In this document: in pieces, positions 1 to 8,622 of the stretch | Layout: the number at the start of each line of letters is the position of its first letter | How positions within the stretch are numbered: the first letter of the stretch is position 1 | Source of the DNA: Verrucomicrobiota bacterium | Lineage (GTDB): Bacteria; Verrucomicrobiota; Verrucomicrobiia; Limisphaerales; J093 | Direction: 5' to 3' | DNA length: 64,000 nucleotides | NCBI GenBank assembly: GCA_016716505.1 | Contig: JADJWF010000001.1 | Location: 682,001 to 746,000 of the forward strand | Notes under the pieces: model-generated | The model's database searches: none | What the model was told of the DNA's origin: nothing | The model's input: the letters and a program-made list of their open reading frames with translations, nothing else | Position numbers and translations under genes: made by a program

Positions 1-441
1 GGCTTTGTCGAGACCGGCCGCGTCCGTGATCAAAACGAGCTTCGTGTCGTCCAGCCCTTCCGCGCGGCGCACGTCTGCCGCCACCTGAACGCAGGCGGCG
101 AAATTCGGGATCATCGTCGGTTCGCCATCGCCGCTGAACGCGAGGTCCTTGATCTGCCGCGCCCAATCGGCGGCATCCCGGAACTTTTCGATCCCGGCGA
201 GCTCGCCCGCCTTGGCGGCGCGCACGATGGCGAACAACTCCGCGCGAAGCCGGTCCGGGTCCACCGGGCCGGCTTTGCCGGGGGTGCGCCGATCCACCTC
301 GCAGTACACGCAGTCGAAGTTGCAGCGCTTGTCGGGGTTCAGATTGATGCCCAGCGACAGACCGCCGGAGCGTCGCGAGATGACCGGGTACACGTAAGTG
401 AACTCCGCGAAGGTGCGGGAGTGATCGCGCACGGCCGCCAT
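1..441 (-). CDS. Radical SAM protein, N-terminal part (cut by window edge)
   Basis: The 147 codons visible before the window edge encode a radical SAM enzyme. The [4Fe-4S]/SAM motif CNFDCVYC lies about 43 residues in, preceded by LGINLNPDKR, and a glycine-rich SAM-binding stretch (AFSGDGEPTM) follows. This arrangement resembles the COG0731-like group related to wyosine synthetases; the substrate cannot be told because the C-terminal half is outside. I chose the ATG at 441; an in-frame GTG at 468 would add nine residues and a TAG lies a few codons further upstream. It runs in the same direction as ruvB, whose stop is about 80-105 bases upstream of it. Family confidence is high, function low. 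Confidence 0.85.
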   Translation of the reverse strand, partial: MAAVRDHSRTFAEFTYVYPVISRRSGGLSLGINLNPDKRCNFDCVYCEVDRRTPGKAGPVDPDRLRAELFAIVRAAKAGELAGIEKFRDAADWARQIKDLAFSGDGEPTMIPNFAACVQVAADVRRAEGLDDTKLVLITDAAGLDKA

Positions 442-546
442 GGCACTGGTGGGTGAGTCTTCTGGCACGTTGGGAATCTAGATTTCCGCCGACGGGGAGC
501 AAGGCCACGGCTTTTGAATGGGACGGCAGACCCGCTGGCTGCGACT

Positions 547-1566
547 TCAAAACAGCCGCGGCTGCCCCCCCTGAACCGGCTTGAGGCCCAGCTTGCGGTA
601 GCTGAGTTCGGTGGCCACCCGTCCCTGCGGCGTGCGCTTGAGGTAGCCTTCCATGATCAGATAGGGCTCGTACACTTCCTCAAGGGTGTCCGCCTCCTCG
701 CCCACGGCCACCGCCAGCGAGCCCACCCCCACCGGGCCTCCCCCAAACTTCACGATGACCGTTTCGAGGATGCGCTTGTCCATCTCGTCGAGGCCGTTCT
801 CGTCAATTTCGAGGATGGCCAGCGCTTTGTCGGCCACGGCAGCAGTGATGCGGCCGTCATGCCGCACCTGGGCGTAGTCCCGGACGCGCCGGAGCAGATT
901 GTTGGCGATGCGCGGCGTTCCCCGGCTGCGCCGCGCGATCTCCAGCGCCCCGGTCTCCTCGATCTCGAGATTCAACAGCCGGGCGGACCGGAGCACAATG
1001 GCCTGCAGTTGTTCGGCCGAGTAATAGTCCAGCCGCTCACGCATTGGGAAGCGCGTGAGCAACGGCGCCGTCAGCAGACCGCTGCGGGTGGTCGCGCCGA
1101 TCAACGTGAAACGCGGCAGCGCCAGGCGAACGCTGCGGGCGTTGGGGCCCTGGTCAATGATGATGTCCAGCTTGAAGTCCTCCATCGCCGGATACAGGTA
1201 CTCCTCGATGGTCTTTTGCAGGCGGTGGATTTCGTCTATGAACAGCACGTCGCCCGCCTCGAGATTGGTCAACAGACCGGCGAGATCGCCCGCCTTCTCA
1301 ATGGTGGGGCCGCTGGTGGACTTGAGGTCCGCCCCCATGGCCTTGGCAATGATATTGGCCAGCGTCGTCTTGCCGAGGCCCGGCGGACCGCTGAGCAGGA
1401 TATGGTCCAGCGCCTCGCCGCGCTGACGCGCCGCCTGCACGGCGATTTCCAGCCGTTCGCGCACCTTCGCCTGGCCCGTGAACTCGGCAAACAACGACGG
1501 CCGCAGCGTCATTTCGAGCGCGGTGTCGGGTTTGCTCAGGGTGCCGGAAATCAGGCGTTCCGCCAT
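547..1566 (-). CDS. ruvB: Holliday junction branch migration ATPase RuvB
   Basis: RuvB is the AAA+ motor that works with RuvA and RuvC to migrate Holliday junctions during recombination and repair. The 339-residue length is normal. Visible features are Walker A (GPPGLGKTT, residues 60-68), Walker B (FIDEIHRL), sensor 1 region (LIGATTRSG) and the arginine-finger region (LTRFPMRERLDYY), followed by the C-terminal winged-helix domain (GLDEMDKRILE, YLKRTPQGRVAT). The ATG at 1566 gives the usual start just before the conserved RPSLFAEFTGQ block. ruvA and ruvC are not adjacent. It is transcribed towards the radical SAM gene and divergently from the alcohol dehydrogenase. Confidence 0.97.
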   Translation of the reverse strand: MAERLISGTLSKPDTALEMTLRPSLFAEFTGQAKVRERLEIAVQAARQRGEALDHILLSGPPGLGKTTLANIIAKAMGADLKSTSGPTIEKAGDLAGLLTNLEAGDVLFIDEIHRLQKTIEEYLYPAMEDFKLDIIIDQGPNARSVRLALPRFTLIGATTRSGLLTAPLLTRFPMRERLDYYSAEQLQAIVLRSARLLNLEIEETGALEIARRSRGTPRIANNLLRRVRDYAQVRHDGRITAAVADKALAILEIDENGLDEMDKRILETVIVKFGGGPVGVGSLAVAVGEEADTLEEVYEPYLIMEGYLKRTPQGRVATELSYRKLGLKPVQGGQPRLF

Positions 1567-1681
1567 GAGCGGTGAGGATGGGAAACGCCGCCGGGGCGAA
1601 CAAGGCGAAAGCGGCTCTCCCTGGGCGCTTCATCACTTTCCGGGCTTTCGCTCCGGCGCGCGTTCCCGTATCCACCGGCGC

Positions 1682-2770
1682 ATGCAGAGCCGGCTGGAAA
1701 CGGATGCGATTCCGAAGCAGATGCGGGCGGTCGTGTACCGCGGCCCCAACGACCTGCGGGTCGAGGAACTGGACGTGCCGCGCATTACCGCGCGCGAATT
1801 GCTGGTCCGCGTGGCCGTTTGCGGCGTGTGCCCGACGGACATCAAAAAAATCCAGTACGGGACCGTGCCACCGCCCCGCGTCTTCGGTCACGAGACGGCG
1901 GGCACGATTGTGAAGGTGGGCGCGCTGGTGCGCGGATTTCGCGTCGGCGATCGCGTGGCGTTGCACCATCACGTGCCGTGTCTGGACTGTCATTTCTGCC
2001 GCCACCGGGCCTTCGCCCAGTGTTCCAGCTACAAACGCACCGGGATCACGGCAGGGTTCGAGCCGGCCGGTGGCGGTTATGCGGAGTACGTGCGAGTAAT
2101 GCCGTTCGTCCTCCCCGGCGTGGTGCCTATCCCCCGGAAAAACTCGTTTGCCGAAGGCGCGATGCTGGAGCCGGTGAATACCGTGCTCAAAGCCGTGCGA
2201 CGCTTGAATTTGCTGCCCGCTGATGCAGTCGCCGTGGTCGGCCAGGGGCCGATCGGCCTTATGTTCACCCGCCTTCTGGCCCTCGCCGGCGCGCGGGTGC
2301 TGGCAACCGACCTCTTGCCGGAGAAACTGGCGCACGCGCGCCGCTTCGGAGCCCGCGCCGTGGCGCTGGGTGACGCGGCGAAGCTGCCGGAGGTCATCCG
2401 CCGCTTCAGTCGCGGACGGGGACTCGACGCGGTGGTCTTGGCGGTTCCCGGGGAGGCGCTGGTGGTGGAGGCGATGACTTGGTTGCGCGGCGGTGGGCAG
2501 CTCATGCTCTTCGCGCACACCAAACGGGGCGGCACCGCGCCAGTCGAGCCGGCCCGCATTTGTGTGGATGAAGTGGACGTGCTGGGAAGCTACTCGGCGG
2601 ATGTCACGCTCCAACCCGAGGTGGCGCGGCTCGTCTTCGAGCGACAACTCGACGTGCGCCGGCTGATCACCCACGAGTTCCCGCTCGAACAAACGGCGGA
2701 CGCCATTCGACTGGCCGCCCATCCGCAGCCCGACTCACTGAAGGTTGTCGTAACCGTGGACCGCCGGTAG
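1682..2770 (+). CDS. Zinc-dependent medium-chain alcohol/polyol dehydrogenase
   Basis: A 362-residue medium-chain dehydrogenase/reductase. The catalytic zinc ligands are visible as CGVCPTD and GHE. A structural-zinc cysteine cluster follows in the stretch HHHVPCLDCHFCRH. The Rossmann fold shows VVGQGPIGLM (GxGxxG) with an acidic residue in ATDLL, suggesting NAD preference. The architecture matches sorbitol/threonine/galactitol-type dehydrogenases; the substrate is unknown. The reading frame is open further upstream over the ruvB start region, but family similarity begins near KQMRAVVYRGPND, so the ATG at 1682 is preferred (ATG at 1721 is an alternative). It converges on the downstream aminotransferase. 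Confidence 0.9.
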   Translation: MQSRLETDAIPKQMRAVVYRGPNDLRVEELDVPRITARELLVRVAVCGVCPTDIKKIQYGTVPPPRVFGHETAGTIVKVGALVRGFRVGDRVALHHHVPCLDCHFCRHRAFAQCSSYKRTGITAGFEPAGGGYAEYVRVMPFVLPGVVPIPRKNSFAEGAMLEPVNTVLKAVRRLNLLPADAVAVVGQGPIGLMFTRLLALAGARVLATDLLPEKLAHARRFGARAVALGDAAKLPEVIRRFSRGRGLDAVVLAVPGEALVVEAMTWLRGGGQLMLFAHTKRGGTAPVEPARICVDEVDVLGSYSADVTLQPEVARLVFERQLDVRRLITHEFPLEQTADAIRLAAHPQPDSLKVVVTVDRR

Positions 2771-2843
2771 CGGCGAAGCTCCGACGCCGACGTTCCTCCG
2801 GCGATCTTCCCTCGCCGACGGGCCGGTCGCGAGTCGCGCCCGC

Positions 2844-4019
2844 TCAGCCGCTCAGCCGCTTCACGAAACGTCCGATTCGCTCCAGCGCGATTTCGATCCG
2901 ATCCAGCGCCGTGGCGAAGCAGCAGCGCAGGTAGCCCTCCCCGCTGGGACCGAAGGCGCTGCCGGGCACACACGCCACCTTTTCCTCCCGCAGCAATCGT
3001 ACGGCAAACTCCTTCGAGTCCAGGCCGGAGGGCTTGATGCAGGGAAAGGCGTAAAACGACCCGCGCGGCAGGTGGCACGGCAGCCCGATCTCGTTCAGCC
3101 CTTTCACGATCACGTTGCGCCGTGCGCGGTACGACTCGCGCATTTCGATCGTATCTGCCTCGCCGTGGCGGATGGCTTCGAACGCGGCCTCCTGGCTGAC
3201 GATGCTGGCGCAGAGCATCGAGTACTGATGAATCTTCATCATCGCCTCGATCAACTCGGTCGGGCCGCAGGCATAGCCGATGCGAAAACCCGTCATCGCG
3301 TAGGCCTTGGAGAAGCCGTGGAGGAAGATCGTCCGCTCGGCCATGCCCGGCAGGGAGGCCAGACTCACATGCTCGCCCTCGAACGTGAGCTCCGAGTAAA
3401 TCTCGTCGGTAATGACCAGCAGGTTGTGGCGCAGGACCAGCGCGGCAATCCGCTCGAGTTCGGCGCGGGTCATCGTGCCGCCAGTCGGATTGGTAGGGAA
3501 GTTGAGCACCAGCACCTTGCTGCGGGGCGTGATGACCTGCTCGATCGCTTCCGCCCGCACCGCAAAGCCGTCCTCCGCCCGGCAGGCCACGGCGACCGGC
3601 TTGCCGTACGCCAGCGCAATGCTCGGCGAATAGCTCACGTAACAGGGCTCGTGGTAGAGGATCTCGTCGCCGGGGTTGCACACGGCGCGGAGGGCGATGT
3701 CCAGGGCCTCGCTCACGCCCACCGTGATCAGGATCTGGCGCTGGGGATCGTAGCGGACGCCGAAGTGTCGCTCGACGCTCGCCGCGATGGCCTCGCGCAG
3801 CTTGAGCAAGCCGAGGTTCGAAGTGTAGGTGGTCCGGCCGCGCTCCAGCGCATAAATGGCGGCCTCGCGGATGTGCCACGGCGTCACGAAGTCCGGCTCG
3901 CCCACGCCCAGCGAGATCACGTCCGGCATCCCTTGCACGATGTCGAAGAACTCGCGGATGCCGGAGCGCGGAATGGCGCGCACGTTCGCCGCGATCAGAT
4001 TGGAAGCGTCCCAGCCCAT
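2844..4019 (-). CDS. PLP-dependent class I/II aminotransferase
   Basis: A 391-residue fold-type I aminotransferase of the aspartate aminotransferase superfamily. Landmarks are SLGVGEPDF near residue 36, the substrate/PLP loop NFPTNPTGG (173-181), ITDEIYSEL (203-211), the Schiff-base lysine in SKAYAMTGFR (Lys238), and an arginine near the C-terminus for the substrate carboxylate. It may act on aspartate, LL-diaminopimelate precursors or aromatic amino acids; the sequence does not decide. The ATG at 4019 was chosen because the preceding 28 in-frame residues are low-complexity and family similarity starts at MGWDASNLIAANV. It is divergent from the enolase-superfamily gene. Confidence 0.92.
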   Translation of the reverse strand: MGWDASNLIAANVRAIPRSGIREFFDIVQGMPDVISLGVGEPDFVTPWHIREAAIYALERGRTTYTSNLGLLKLREAIAASVERHFGVRYDPQRQILITVGVSEALDIALRAVCNPGDEILYHEPCYVSYSPSIALAYGKPVAVACRAEDGFAVRAEAIEQVITPRSKVLVLNFPTNPTGGTMTRAELERIAALVLRHNLLVITDEIYSELTFEGEHVSLASLPGMAERTIFLHGFSKAYAMTGFRIGYACGPTELIEAMMKIHQYSMLCASIVSQEAAFEAIRHGEADTIEMRESYRARRNVIVKGLNEIGLPCHLPRGSFYAFPCIKPSGLDSKEFAVRLLREEKVACVPGSAFGPSGEGYLRCCFATALDRIEIALERIGRFVKRLSG

Positions 4020-4172
4020 CTTGTGTGGCGGGGAAGGCAAAGGGAAAAGCCGGAGGGCGGGAAGGAAAAAGTGCGGCTCACCCGGGCCGCAAGCTGGCCA
4101 CAACGGCCGCTTGCTGAACCCCGCTGCCCGTCGCGCTTGTCATCGCTCCCGGCGTTGGCGCAGATTCCTGGC

Positions 4173-5582
4173 ATGACCAAGAACACGGACATCCGGGTGG
4201 TGACGGCCACACTGTTCTTCCTGCCCGTCAAGACCCGGGTGCCCCTGAAGTTTGGCCCGGAGACATTGACGTCCGTCACCTGCGCGCGCGTCCGGGTCGT
4301 GGTGGTGGACCGCCGAGGTCGGACCGCCGAAGGGTGGGGAGAGACGCCTTTGAGCGTGCAATGGGTCTGGCCCGGGTCGCTGCCCTACGAGCCGCGGCAC
4401 CAAGCGCTCCAGGAGTTCTGTCGCCGGCTCGCGACGGCGTGGGTGGCCTTTGAGGGCGCAGGCCACCCGTTGGAGCTCGGCGAGGACTTCCAGCGGTATC
4501 GGCTCACGGAGTTGTGGCGCGAGTTCAATCGTCGGCCGGACGCGCTCCCGGAGTCCATACCCTGGCTGGCGGCCCTGGTCTGCTGTTCCCCGTTCGATCT
4601 CGCGATCCACGATGCCTATGGCAAGCTGCTCGGCCGGCCGACCTACACGACCTATGGACCCGAGTTCCTGAATCGAGACTTGGGCGAGTTCCTCGAACCG
4701 GCGACGGGAGCCGCGGTCTCTTTCCGCGGCCGTTTCCCGGCGGAGTTTCTCGCCGCGGATCCGCGCCGCCAACTCTCCGCCTGGCATCTGGTGGGTGGCC
4801 TGGACCTGCTGGATCAATCCGAACGACAGGGCGATGAACCGGACGACGGTTATCCCGTCACGCTGCCCGAGTGGATTCAGCGCGACGGGCTGCGATGCCT
4901 GAAGGTCAAGCTGCGGGGCACGGACGCGGCTTGGGATTACGCGCGCCTGACGCGGGTGGGCGAAATCGCCGCCGGCCACGGCGTGGCTTGGCTGAGCGCG
5001 GATTTCAACTGCACGGTCACCGACCCCGAGTACGTCAACGCCATCCTCGACCGCCTGCGCGACGAACATCCCCGGCTCTACGGAATGCTGCTCTACGTCG
5101 AACAACCCTTCCCCTACGAGCTGGAAGCGCATCCGCTGGACGTTCGCAGCGTGGCGGCGCGCAAGCCGCTCTTTCTGGACGAAAGCGCCCATGACTGGCG
5201 CCTGATCCGGCTGGGGCGCCAGCTCGGCTGGACGGGCGTGGCGTTGAAGACCTGCAAGACCCAGACCGGCGCCATCCTGAGCGCGTGCTGGGCCAGGGCG
5301 CACGGGCTGGGCCTGATGGTGCAGGACCTCACGAACCCGATGCTGGCCCAGATCCCGCACGTCCTGCTTGCCGCGCACGTGGGCACCATCATGGGCGTCG
5401 AGACCAACGCGATGCAGTTTTACCCCGAGGCGTCCGCCCCCGAACGCCGTGTCCATCCAGGATTGTACCTTCGCCGGAACGGGACGGTGGACCTGGGCAG
5501 CGTTCGCGGGCTCGGCTTTGGCTACCGGCTCGAAGAAATCCAGCGCGAACTGCCGTCGCCCGTCATGGAAGCGAGCCGCTGA
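4173..5582 (+). CDS. Enolase-superfamily enzyme (mandelate racemase/muconate lactonising type)
   Basis: A 469-residue protein with enolase-superfamily organisation: an N-terminal capping domain and a C-terminal barrel. Visible barrel motifs are LKVKLRG (end of strand 2, KxK-like), WLSADFN (metal-ligand strand 3), LYVEQPF (strand 4 Glu), LFLDESAHD (strand 5 Asp/Glu), and VALKTCKTQTG (strand 6, general-base region). The set resembles dipeptide epimerase/muconate cycloisomerase relatives more than enolase itself. It is longer than the usual ~370 residues, with extra sequence around residues 90-240. The ATG at 4173 is used; the frame is open for over 1 kb upstream only as an antisense shadow of the aminotransferase. 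Confidence 0.85.
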   Translation: MTKNTDIRVVTATLFFLPVKTRVPLKFGPETLTSVTCARVRVVVVDRRGRTAEGWGETPLSVQWVWPGSLPYEPRHQALQEFCRRLATAWVAFEGAGHPLELGEDFQRYRLTELWREFNRRPDALPESIPWLAALVCCSPFDLAIHDAYGKLLGRPTYTTYGPEFLNRDLGEFLEPATGAAVSFRGRFPAEFLAADPRRQLSAWHLVGGLDLLDQSERQGDEPDDGYPVTLPEWIQRDGLRCLKVKLRGTDAAWDYARLTRVGEIAAGHGVAWLSADFNCTVTDPEYVNAILDRLRDEHPRLYGMLLYVEQPFPYELEAHPLDVRSVAARKPLFLDESAHDWRLIRLGRQLGWTGVALKTCKTQTGAILSACWARAHGLGLMVQDLTNPMLAQIPHVLLAAHVGTIMGVETNAMQFYPEASAPERRVHPGLYLRRNGTVDLGSVRGLGFGYRLEEIQRELPSPVMEASR

Positions 5583-5599
5583 CGCGGAAGGGTAGCGTG

Positions 5600-6277
5600 T
5601 CAGTCGGGCTGGCTGGCGACGAGTTGCCGCTCGTCCGCATGGGTCAACAAACCGACGGCTTGTTGCTGGCTGAGCCACACCAGATCGGCGACTTCCTCCG
5701 ACCGCTCGAAGCCGTGGTCCGCGACCAGCTTCATGTTCCAAAACAGGACAATCTTGGGCCGGCCGTCGTGCTGATACGTCAGCCCGCCGGCAAACGACTC
5801 GATCCGCGCCTCGCAGCCGGTTTCCTCGCGAACCTCGCGCAACGCCGCCTCGGCCCAGTCTTCACCGGGATCAAGCTTGCCTTTGGGCAGCGTCCACTCG
5901 GTGCCGTAGCGCTCGCGGCGGATCACGGCCAGCCGCCGTCCCTGCGAGGTCCAGCGCCAGACCAGGCCCCCCGCTGCACAAATCACCTCCGTGACGCGAC
6001 TGCCCCGGAGTCCATCCCAACTGGCGTCCTCGCGGGCCTCGCGCCGCGGCGCGGCCGGGTGGCGGCGCGGCAGAGTGGCTTCGGCCTCGCCTGAGCGGTC
6101 GCGCCGACGAGGGGCGGCGGATTCGGCCGAAGGTCTCTCGGACCGCCGACTCGCTGCGGGAGAGGCTGGAGCCCGGCTCGATCGGGCGCGAGCGGGTGAT
6201 CGGTCCTTGGCTGCTCTGCGGGCAACCCGACTCTTGGGGGAGTGATTTCGGGCTTGGCGGAAGCTTGGGTTCGGCAT
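5600..6277 (-). CDS. Nudix hydrolase with basic N-terminal extension
   Basis: The last ~130 residues are a Nudix domain: the catalytic Nudix box reads GKLDPGEDWAEAAL then REVREETGC, matching Gx5Ex7REUxEExGU, so a Mg-dependent diphosphohydrolase (nucleotide or polyphosphate substrate) is expected. The first ~95 residues from the ATG at 6277 are rich in Arg, Ser, Pro and Ala and have no recognisable fold. The true start may therefore lie further in, close to EVICAAGG, in which case the extension is not translated. The gene converges on the enolase-superfamily gene 17 bases away. Domain call is firm, start is not. Confidence 0.8.
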   Translation of the reverse strand: MPNPSFRQARNHSPKSRVARRAAKDRSPARARSSRAPASPAASRRSERPSAESAAPRRRDRSGEAEATLPRRHPAAPRREAREDASWDGLRGSRVTEVICAAGGLVWRWTSQGRRLAVIRRERYGTEWTLPKGKLDPGEDWAEAALREVREETGCEARIESFAGGLTYQHDGRPKIVLFWNMKLVADHGFERSEEVADLVWLSQQQAVGLLTHADERQLVASQPD

Positions 6278-6498
6278 GACGCGGAACGGATTCAACGGCG
6301 GTTTTGAACGGGCGGAGTGTGCCGCGGTGCCGGGCGCTGGCAATCTCAAGGATCGTCATTGAGCCGGGCCGCTCCGCCCCGCCCCGTTTCGGTGGGGCCG
6401 CGCGCGGGGCGGAATCCGGGGCAACCCAGCCGCGGCGACGGGCGCTTTGTCGCTGCCGCCAATTGATTTCCGCCCCTTGTCGCATTCTGATTCGGGGC

Positions 6499-7023
6499 AT
6501 GGACACTTTGACCGATGACGAAGTTGCCGCCATCCGGGCCGCTGACGGCTGGGTCAAGCTGGACGCCCTGACGGAGGCCGAAACGGAGCTGGACCAACTG
6601 CGGCCGCAGGCCAGGGAGCACCCTGACGCGCTCCAGATTCGCTGGCTGATCGCGTCCAAACGCGGCGACTGGCCAACCTGTCTCCGTTTGGCCGAGCGAC
6701 TGGTTGCGGTCGAGCCATCCCGTCGGTTCGGATGGCTCCATCTGGCGGAGTCGCTGCATCGCCTGCACCGAACCGAGGAGGCCTACGACCGACTGGCGGC
6801 AGCGACGGAAGCGCTCGATCCCAGTGCCACCGTGCCGCTGCAACTCGCGCGCTATGCCTGTCGGCTCGGCCGGCTGGGTGAGGCGCGACAGTGGCTGCGC
6901 GCGGCATTCACGCAGGCGGAGGAATCCGGCCACGCCGAACGCTTGCGGTCTCGCGTGCGGGACGATTCGGATTTGGCGCCGCTACTTGCCACGGGGTCCC
7001 CCGGAGAGCCCGAGCCGGAGTGA
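6499..7023 (+). CDS. Small TPR-like helical repeat protein
   Basis: A 174-residue protein made of helix pairs typical of tetratricopeptide repeats: ALTEAETELDQLRP, CLRLAERLVAVEPS, HRTEEAYDRLAAATEALDP and RLGEARQWLRAAF. No signal peptide is seen, so a cytoplasmic scaffold role is likely. It has a clear diverged paralogue in this window at 33552-34067 (minus strand): both share a GW-L start, a central AERLV..P....GW-H block, YA-R/AAQ-GRL-(E/D)A--WL-RA, and a terminal DSDLAPL / DPDLEPL motif. The ATG at 6499 starts the conserved region. Confidence 0.75.
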   Translation: MDTLTDDEVAAIRAADGWVKLDALTEAETELDQLRPQAREHPDALQIRWLIASKRGDWPTCLRLAERLVAVEPSRRFGWLHLAESLHRLHRTEEAYDRLAAATEALDPSATVPLQLARYACRLGRLGEARQWLRAAFTQAEESGHAERLRSRVRDDSDLAPLLATGSPGEPEPE

Positions 7024-7232
7024 CCGGATCTGCCCGAGGCGGGCCGCGCTCATCCTGCGCGCTCGTCCCGCAAGGAATCGGCGCGCCATCCCCGGTGCCG
7101 GTCGGAAGCAGAAATGGGCTTGTCGGCGAGCGGTTTGCGGCTATTTTCGCCGTTGTCGAAGCGCCATAGGCGCGGCGGCCGCAAGGCCGCAAATTCGACC
7201 AAGGATACCGAAAACAAACCGAAACAAATCGC

Positions 7233-7238
7233 AGGAGG
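7233..7238 (+). promoter_or_regulatory. Strong Shine-Dalgarno of the porin gene
   Basis: AGGAGG lies seven bases before the ATG at 7246 and fixes the start of the porin over longer in-frame alternatives. Such a perfect site is uncommon in this window and fits an abundant envelope protein. Confidence 0.75.
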
Positions 7239-7245
7239 AACGCGA

Positions 7246-8508
7246 ATGAAGGTTAACAACTGGACACTGCGACTGGCCGCCATGGGCGTGATCAGTCTTC
7301 CGTCGGTGGCGATGGCCGATGAGGCCCTCAGCCCCGTGATGTCAGCCGTGCAGAGCACGACTCTGAGCGGTTACGTGAGTGCGTCGGCCATCTGGCTGAC
7401 CGGTTCGAACAGCACCGGATCGTCGTACGGCGACTACTCGGCGTACAACGGCATGGGCAAGGGCCCGAATTACGTTGTGGGCCGCTCCTTCGACGGCCAG
7501 GAGAAGCAGGATGGCTTCAACTTGGACGTCGTGTCGCTGGTGCTGGAAAAGCCGCTCGATGAATCGCAGTGGGCGGCGGGCTACCGGGTGCAGCTCTGGC
7601 TGGGCCCCGATGCCAGCACCCTGAACACGCTCTCGCCGAGCAGCGACTTGAGCACGGGTGACCTCGCCATCAAGAATGCCTATGTGGCGCTCAAGGCCCC
7701 CGTCGGCAACGGGCTGGACTTTAAGGTGGGCGTGTGGGACACGGTGGTGGGTTACGAAGTGGCCGACAGCCCCGCCAACCCCAACTACAGCCGTTCGTTT
7801 GGCTTTTACATCGAGCCGATCACCCACACGGGTATCCTCGCCAGCTACCAGTTCACCGACTGGTTGAGCGCGCAGGCGGGCATCGCCAACGGCCTCGGCA
7901 ACCCCAAGAACAACTACGCGGTCGGGTCCGCGCAGATGATCAACAGCCGGGCGGGCACGTTTGAGCAGTTGTCCTACCTCGGCAGCGTGGCATTGACCGC
8001 GCCGGAGAGCATGGGCTTCCTGAAGGGGGCGACCCTGTATGGCGGCATCGTGCAGACCGGCGTGGCGTACTATGACGATCCGGTGAACTTCTACGCCGGG
8101 CTGGCGCTGCCCACGCCGATTGACAAGCTGAGCTTGGGCCTGTCCTACGACTACCGCTCGAACGGGGTGTTCGAGGATTCGTACGAGAACGCGACCGGCC
8201 TTTATGTCTCGCTGCAGCTCACCGAGAAGCTCCGGCTCAACCTCCGGGGAGATTACGCCACCGGCTCGCACGGCGCGTACGGCGTTAAGTCTTACGAGAA
8301 CAACAAGCGCTCGAAGACTGAACTCCTCGGCGTGACTGGAACGATTGACTACGCGCTGTGGCCGAACGCGATCACCCGGCTCGAAGCCCGCTGGGACCAT
8401 GATCTGACCGGCAACGGCGTCTTCCTCGATGGTGCGACTGAAAACGGCATCAGTCGTGGGGCCGAGAACGCCATTTCGCTGGCTTTGAACGTGATCTACA
8501 AGTTCTAA
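7246..8508 (+). CDS. Outer-membrane beta-barrel porin (BBP2/OmpL-like)
   Basis: A 420-residue exported protein. The N-terminus has a signal peptide (basic MKVNNWTLR, hydrophobic stretch, AMA cleavage site before DEAL). The mature part consists of alternating strands (LSGYVSASAIWLTG, GFNLDVVSLVLEKPL, WAAGYRVQLWLGPD, GILASYQFTDWLSAQAGIAN) and ends in VIYKF, the C-terminal aromatic signature of outer-membrane barrels. The pattern matches the putative porin family BBP2 common in Verrucomicrobia and Planctomycetes, probably a passive channel for small solutes. It is a single transcription unit with a perfect Shine-Dalgarno upstream and a strong terminator downstream. Codon use is highly biased, as in highly expressed genes. 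Confidence 0.88.
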   Translation: MKVNNWTLRLAAMGVISLPSVAMADEALSPVMSAVQSTTLSGYVSASAIWLTGSNSTGSSYGDYSAYNGMGKGPNYVVGRSFDGQEKQDGFNLDVVSLVLEKPLDESQWAAGYRVQLWLGPDASTLNTLSPSSDLSTGDLAIKNAYVALKAPVGNGLDFKVGVWDTVVGYEVADSPANPNYSRSFGFYIEPITHTGILASYQFTDWLSAQAGIANGLGNPKNNYAVGSAQMINSRAGTFEQLSYLGSVALTAPESMGFLKGATLYGGIVQTGVAYYDDPVNFYAGLALPTPIDKLSLGLSYDYRSNGVFEDSYENATGLYVSLQLTEKLRLNLRGDYATGSHGAYGVKSYENNKRSKTELLGVTGTIDYALWPNAITRLEARWDHDLTGNGVFLDGATENGISRGAENAISLALNVIYKF

Positions 8509-8530
8509 GCCCGAATCGCTGGTTTCTGCG

Positions 8531-8566
8531 ACGCCCCTTCCGGCCTCCGGAGGGGGCGTTTGCTTT
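8531..8566 (+). terminator. Rho-independent terminator after the porin
   Basis: A 13-bp GC-rich stem (arms 8531-8543 and 8547-8559, one G.T wobble, 3-base loop) is followed by TTGCTTT. It ends the porin transcript and lies before the metalloprotein gene. Confidence 0.85.
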
Positions 8567-8622
8567 GGCACGGTCGCCTGTTCCCGCTTTCCCGCCCCAG
8601 TTGCTTTGCCGATACTCGACGC

